Shown here piece after piece: positions 7,301 through 9,217 of a DNA stretch of 9,217 bases (position 1 is the first letter of the stretch; each line of letters starts with the position of its first letter). The stretch is from Tannerellaceae bacterium (GTDB lineage Bacteria > Bacteroidota > Bacteroidia > Bacteroidales > Tannerellaceae): assembly GCA_031267205.1 (NCBI GenBank), contig JAIRZN010000056.1, positions 1 through 9,217 of the forward strand, given 5' to 3'. Position numbers and translations under genes: made by a program. Below the pieces are notes generated by a model. It had not been told where the DNA came from. It saw only the letters and a program-made list of their open reading frames with translations, and ran no database searches.

Positions 7301-7748
7301 ATTCGGTCTCTATCGCCCTCGCCCCGCCGCTGTCCGAGAGGAAATAGTAGCCTGAGACGGCGTATGGATTGTTCGTATGCTCGAAGGCGTTAGCGTTGGC
7401 GTTGTATTCCCATTTAACCGGTCCCCGTCCGTAGAAGATGAGGTACCCCGGAGCGCGGTAAACGGGCAATTGGGGAAGATCGTCGGTGTACGTCTTGCTA
7501 AAGTCTTCGTCCAGCGGCCAGCCCCCGTATCCATACAGCGAGACTTGCCGCGGGTCGGCGAATCCGAGCTTGAGCAAGTCGTCGTCCGTTATCTTATATA
7601 TACCGGTATTGTCGACTTGTATCTTCACCCACTTGCCCGTTTCGAGCGCCGAGCGTGCGGCATAGTTATTTTTGTCCGTAGCCCCCATTGAGGCAGGGAG
7701 CAGGACGAGGAGCGTTAGCGCGAGCGCATTGTTGATTGAGCGAATCAT
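4350..7748 (-). CDS. porU: Type IX secretion sortase-like C-terminal signal peptidase PorU
   Basis: PorU is the gingipain-like (family C25) cysteine peptidase that removes the C-terminal sorting domain from type IX cargo. It then joins the cargo to A-type lipopolysaccharide at the cell surface, in complex with PorV. Starting at 7748 the protein has 1132 residues. Residues 1-23 form a signal peptide (MIRSINNALALTLLVLLPAS, then MGA). The C25 domain spans roughly 390-765 and contains LLLFGDGAYDN (464-473). The catalytic His638 lies in INYTGHGS and Cys671 in ITATCDF; the domain ends near FILIGDPAMKP. The C-terminal ~105 residues (from ~1028; VYDMSGRLWW, RLRPGVYIYRA, KLVIL) form the sorting-type domain that PorU itself retains. 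The frame stays open upstream to 8072, but that part lies inside the preceding gene and gives no signal peptide, so 7748 is preferred. The preceding stop is 17 bp away. Confidence 0.95.
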   Translation of the reverse strand: MIRSINNALALTLLVLLPASMGATDKNNYAARSALETGKWVKIQVDNTGIYKITDDDLLKLGFADPRQVSLYGYGGWPLDEDFSKTYTDDLPQLPVYRAPGYLIFYGRGPVKWEYNANANAFEHTNNPYAVSGYYFLSDSGGARAIETESTPAQGAAVSIDTFDDYVLYEEDLYSVNKSGRELFGRSFAAAGSYTLDRATLRMPGITSEPGKVTMRFIARPKSAAGRATLSIDGATLIDLSIRTVSPSDTYNKGIAASTTAEWGGEKQESPAVAVAYNNTGDENVHIDYVRLQAKRNLQVYGEYTIFRSIASRRNASRFVVRNADANTIILDITDGLNPRLVEATLSGNELTFGIPAGELREFAAVQTDRTLGGWKSAGEVGNQNLHGTGVTDMVIIVRDGLRAQAERIASKRRTADGLKVEVVSPAQIYNEFSSGTPDATAYRRFMKMLYDRAGTEAEKPKYLLLFGDGAYDNRLLTAAWQSASTANMLLTYQSANSLNEYSYVTDDYFGSLEDTPFTTAAIQLGIGRIPARTVEEAAIAVDKILAYSDNSLTGAWKNRISFVADDGSSSDSPPYSLEHMAYADRLAELVNTERPGFLVNKIYFDAYKKAGSQYPDVKRNILKQLQDGLLVINYTGHGSTTKLSDEDVLTSSDIARFSYPCLPLWITATCDFTRFDDTSTSAGESVFLQKSGGIAMFTTTRVVYSNNNFALNSLLVSRLFSRNPDGSRLALGDIIRKTKSGLTDTNKFNFILIGDPAMKPAYPEYNIQVTHINGKEVEAGVDIPVKALDRMTVKGRILMPDGETAASNFSGSLNVTVLDSKQTIRTLDNNHTGDTLTFTDYPYTLYTGNNSVHGGNFEFSFTVPKDISYSGDYGLMNLYASADSLGIEAQGYFSDLLIGGSSDNPEQDTEGPEIRELYMNSPAFADGGKVNATPLFVAKLWDKSGVNISGSSIGHDIMLSIDNRPAWNYNLNSAYRLLPDAGSTGEGLVTFSVPALTAGVHTAEFKVWDVANNPTLRTFTFEVIEDVRPLISKIVATPVPARENIQFLIYHDRPESVLQVNIRVYDMSGRLWWQKEESGTSPMEAPYSVEWNLTSDNGSRLRPGVYIYRASIRTNKGEEDARSGKLVILAQ

Positions 7749-7765
7749 TGTTGTACGTAAGTATG

Positions 7766-8377
7766 CTATCTTATGTTGAAATCCAACAGTTTCCGGTTCC
7801 CGATATATCCCTCGAGATGGTCTCCTGCACGTACCGGCCCCGTGCCCGCGGGAGTTCCGGTGTATATTAAATCTCCCATCTTGAGCGTGAAGTAACGGCT
7901 GGCGCAGGCTATAATCCTGTCTACGGTAAAAATCATGCCGGCCGTATCGCCCTCCTGCGCCCTGCGCCCGTTTATGTCGAGGTGGAAGCGTATCCCGCCG
8001 TCGTCCGCCTCGCTTAGCGGGATGAAACTGCCGACAACAGCCGAGTTGTCGAACGCCTTGCTTATTTCCCACGGGAGGCCTTGTGAGCGTAGCCGCTGCA
8101 GTATGTCGCGCGCCGTAAGATCAATCCCGACCGTCACCTCGTCGTAGTACCGGCGTGCGAAACGTTCGGCGATGTTCTTACCCAGGCGGTTGATCTTCAC
8201 GACAATTTCTGTTCCGTAGTGTATGTCGACCGAGTAATCGGGCATAAAAAAGGGTTTGCCGTTCTTAAGCGCCGAAGATTCGGTCTTCATAAATATAACC
8301 GGTTCCTCGTCTACTAACGGGCGCCGCACTTCTTTATTGCAAGGCGCGTAGTTCGCGTCGACGGCTATTATCTTCAT
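7766..8377 (-). CDS. Fumarylacetoacetate hydrolase (FAH) family protein, FAHD1-like
   Basis: The 203-residue cytosolic protein has the compact FAH fold of the FAHD1/YcgM group, whose members hydrolyse acylpyruvates or decarboxylate oxaloacetate using Mg2+ or Mn2+. Visible family blocks are VDANYAPCNKE (6-16), PVIFMKTESSAL (26-37), the metal-site segment DYSVDIHYGTEIVVKI (47-62), GIDLTARD (84-91) with the expected ligand D86, PWEISKAFD (102-110) with the active-site K107, and the C-terminal GDLIYTGTPAGTGP (168-181). An oddity is in the metal site: the usual Glu-x-Glu pair reads G55-T56-E57, so the first ligand appears to be glycine (codon GGA, one base from GAA). Substrate is unknown and activity may be altered. 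Its ATG overlaps the rex stop by four bases (ATGA) and porU starts 17 bp after its stop, so it is an operon member. I recall a FAH gene beside porU in Porphyromonas too. Confidence 0.88.
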   Translation of the reverse strand: MKIIAVDANYAPCNKEVRRPLVDEEPVIFMKTESSALKNGKPFFMPDYSVDIHYGTEIVVKINRLGKNIAERFARRYYDEVTVGIDLTARDILQRLRSQGLPWEISKAFDNSAVVGSFIPLSEADDGGIRFHLDINGRRAQEGDTAGMIFTVDRIIACASRYFTLKMGDLIYTGTPAGTGPVRAGDHLEGYIGNRKLLDFNIR

Positions 8378-9030
8378 TGTTTAACGTCGAGAAACTTCAA
8401 CCGGTTGAACATTACGGCCAGGTGCGCGTACATGGAGGTGTTTTGCACCACTACCCCTTCGGGTACGCGGATGCGGAAGGGCGTGAAGTTCCATAGTGCA
8501 TGTATACCTCCGGATATGATCTCGTCGGCGGCGATTTGCGCTTGTTCAACGGGCACCGTGACGATGCCTATGACGGCGTCCATAGTTTTCTGAAGCTCCG
8601 GGTATTGGCTGGTGTGATAGACCGGAATGTTGTTGATCAACGTCCCTTCGGGTATGGGCCGGGAATCAAAGCCGGCGATGATCTCAAGGCCGTATTGCCT
8701 GAGGCCTGTATCGTGCAGCAGGGCCCCGCCGAGGCTTCCGACGCCGAATATAACGGCCTTGCGCCGTACATTGAAGCCGAGGTAGGCTTCTATAACTATG
8801 ATAAGCCTCTCGATCTCGTACCCGACTTTAGTTCTGCCCCTGACGTTTATGTAGGACATGTCTTTTGATACTTGACTGGGCGCGGCGCCGATCTCGATAG
8901 CCATTTGGGTGGAAGAAACAAAGGTTTCGCCGCCGGCATGGAGCAGTTTAACGAATGCAAGGTACCAGGGCAGGCGCCGCAGTGTCGGTTCGGGCAGCGG
9001 GCAAACGCGGGGTGTGTAGGAATAGGTCAT
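8374..9030 (-). CDS. rex: Redox-sensing transcriptional repressor Rex
   Basis: Rex is a homodimeric repressor that binds DNA when NAD+ prevails and lets go when NADH rises, controlling fermentation and respiration genes. The 218-residue length is typical. Residues 13-31 (PEPTLRRLPWYLAFVKLL) begin the winged-helix domain. SSTQMAIEIG and then SQVSKDMSYI (39-61) are the recognition region, where many other Rex proteins have VRKDLSYFG. The Rossmann domain carries FGVGSLGGALL (95-105) with a GxGxxG-type turn and an acidic end of strand two at GFD (120-122). The conserved WNFTPFRIRVP block (180-190) and QNTSMYAHLAVMFNRL (196-211), the domain-swapped C-terminal helix region, complete the family pattern. 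The eleven residues before PLPEPTLRR are longer than in some relatives; the ATG at 9030 is the first in frame. It is the first long gene of the operon and may repress it, but no clear Rex operator was seen. Confidence 0.96.
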   Translation of the reverse strand: MTYSYTPRVCPLPEPTLRRLPWYLAFVKLLHAGGETFVSSTQMAIEIGAAPSQVSKDMSYINVRGRTKVGYEIERLIIVIEAYLGFNVRRKAVIFGVGSLGGALLHDTGLRQYGLEIIAGFDSRPIPEGTLINNIPVYHTSQYPELQKTMDAVIGIVTVPVEQAQIAADEIISGGIHALWNFTPFRIRVPEGVVVQNTSMYAHLAVMFNRLKFLDVKQ

Positions 9031-9035
9031 TTTTT

Positions 9036-9167
9036 CTAATTTATAAGGTGTAAAAAAATACGGACTAAGCCTGAACGAATCTCCCCGTCTTCAAGCGGCG
9101 AGGCGTGCATGAACTTTGCCGCAGTTGCATGTTCAGTATTGTGCAAGAATAGAAAGATTTTGTTCAT
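9036..9167 (-). CDS. Possible 43-residue leader or small ORF before rex
   Basis: An open frame of 43 codons starts with the ATG at 9167-9165 (MNKIFLFLHNTEHATAAKFM...) and ends in TAG five bases before the rex start codon. It begins about 30 bp after a consensus -7 box (9197-9204), so it would be the first frame ribosomes meet on the rex transcript. The ends of the peptide are hydrophobic (IFLFL, LVRIFLHLIN) and no known family was recognised. It could be a translated leader, a small unknown protein, or a chance frame in the rex leader. A chance frame of this length is quite possible. Confidence 0.3.
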   Translation of the reverse strand: MNKIFLFLHNTEHATAAKFMHASPLEDGEIRSGLVRIFLHLIN

Positions 9168-9196
9168 GATAAAAATATTAATGAGATTTATTAGTG

Positions 9197-9204
9197 CAAA
9201 CATA
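9197..9204 (-). promoter_or_regulatory. Putative -7 box of the rex operon promoter
   Basis: On the minus strand this reads TATGTTTG, a full match to the Bacteroidetes TAnnTTTG box. The -33 element would fall beyond the right edge and cannot be checked. The rex start codon is 166 bp downstream, giving a long leader that contains the small ORF at 9036-9167. The leader was searched by eye for a Rex-type inverted repeat (TTGT...ACAA) without a convincing hit. Confidence 0.5.
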
Positions 9205-9217
9205 CAAAAAAATACCG

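Noticed and set aside
7749..8072. Longer N-terminus of porU by 108 codons
   Set aside because: This part lies within the FAH gene in another frame, is rich in Arg/His/Gly as expected for a shadow frame, and would bury the signal peptide that starts at 7748.
9031..9196. Rex operator in the rex leader
   Set aside because: TTTGTTCATGATAAAAAT near 9160-9177 pairs in only about half of its positions, and TTGCA...TGCAA (9124-9145) has the wrong half-site and spacing; neither is convincing.

Overview
The window looks like the chromosome of a Bacteroidota bacterium of the order Bacteroidales. Four things point there: a type IX secretion pair (PorU, PorV), a Bacteroidetes-type Rex, a DUF6261-like protein, and promoter boxes of the TAnnTTTG kind in place of E. 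coli-like -10 boxes. The GC-rich coding sequence together with a PorU/PorV set would fit an oral or gut Tannerellaceae/Porphyromonadaceae member. That placement is inference, not something the sequence proves.

Left part (1-1618) is visibly AT-rich and mostly non-coding. It opens with the N-terminal 168 codons of a tyrosine recombinase (minus strand, running off the left edge), whose promoter carries a palindrome. Next come a strong hairpin terminator and a GC-richer intergenic stretch with a dispersed-repeat-like motif. The main feature follows: nine tandem copies of an exactly 83-bp unit (831-1538), each starting with a 40-nt hairpin. The array stops about 20 bp before the likely promoter of a DUF6261-like gene (1619-2407, plus strand).

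Right part (2555-9217) is GC-rich, tightly packed and all on the minus strand. In transcription order it holds a possible 43-codon leader ORF, rex (NADH/NAD+ sensing repressor), a fumarylacetoacetate-hydrolase-family gene, porU (sortase-like peptidase of type IX secretion), porV (outer-membrane shuttle of the same system) and ispF (isoprenoid biosynthesis). Rex/FAH overlap by 4 bp, FAH/porU are 17 bp apart, and porV/ispF overlap by 1 bp. Only porU/porV are separated by a longer gap (137 bp). The cluster therefore probably behaves as one operon with a possible internal promoter before porV.

How the genes work together: PorV carries secreted proteins with a C-terminal sorting domain from the translocon to PorU, which cleaves that domain and attaches the protein to A-type lipopolysaccharide at the cell surface. 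Rex at the head of the operon could tie this to redox state, though no clear Rex operator was found. The most unusual object is the 83-bp hairpin array. It has covarying or G-U-preserving stems, a conserved loop and a period close to eight helical turns, and it sits between a recombinase and a gene of unknown function.
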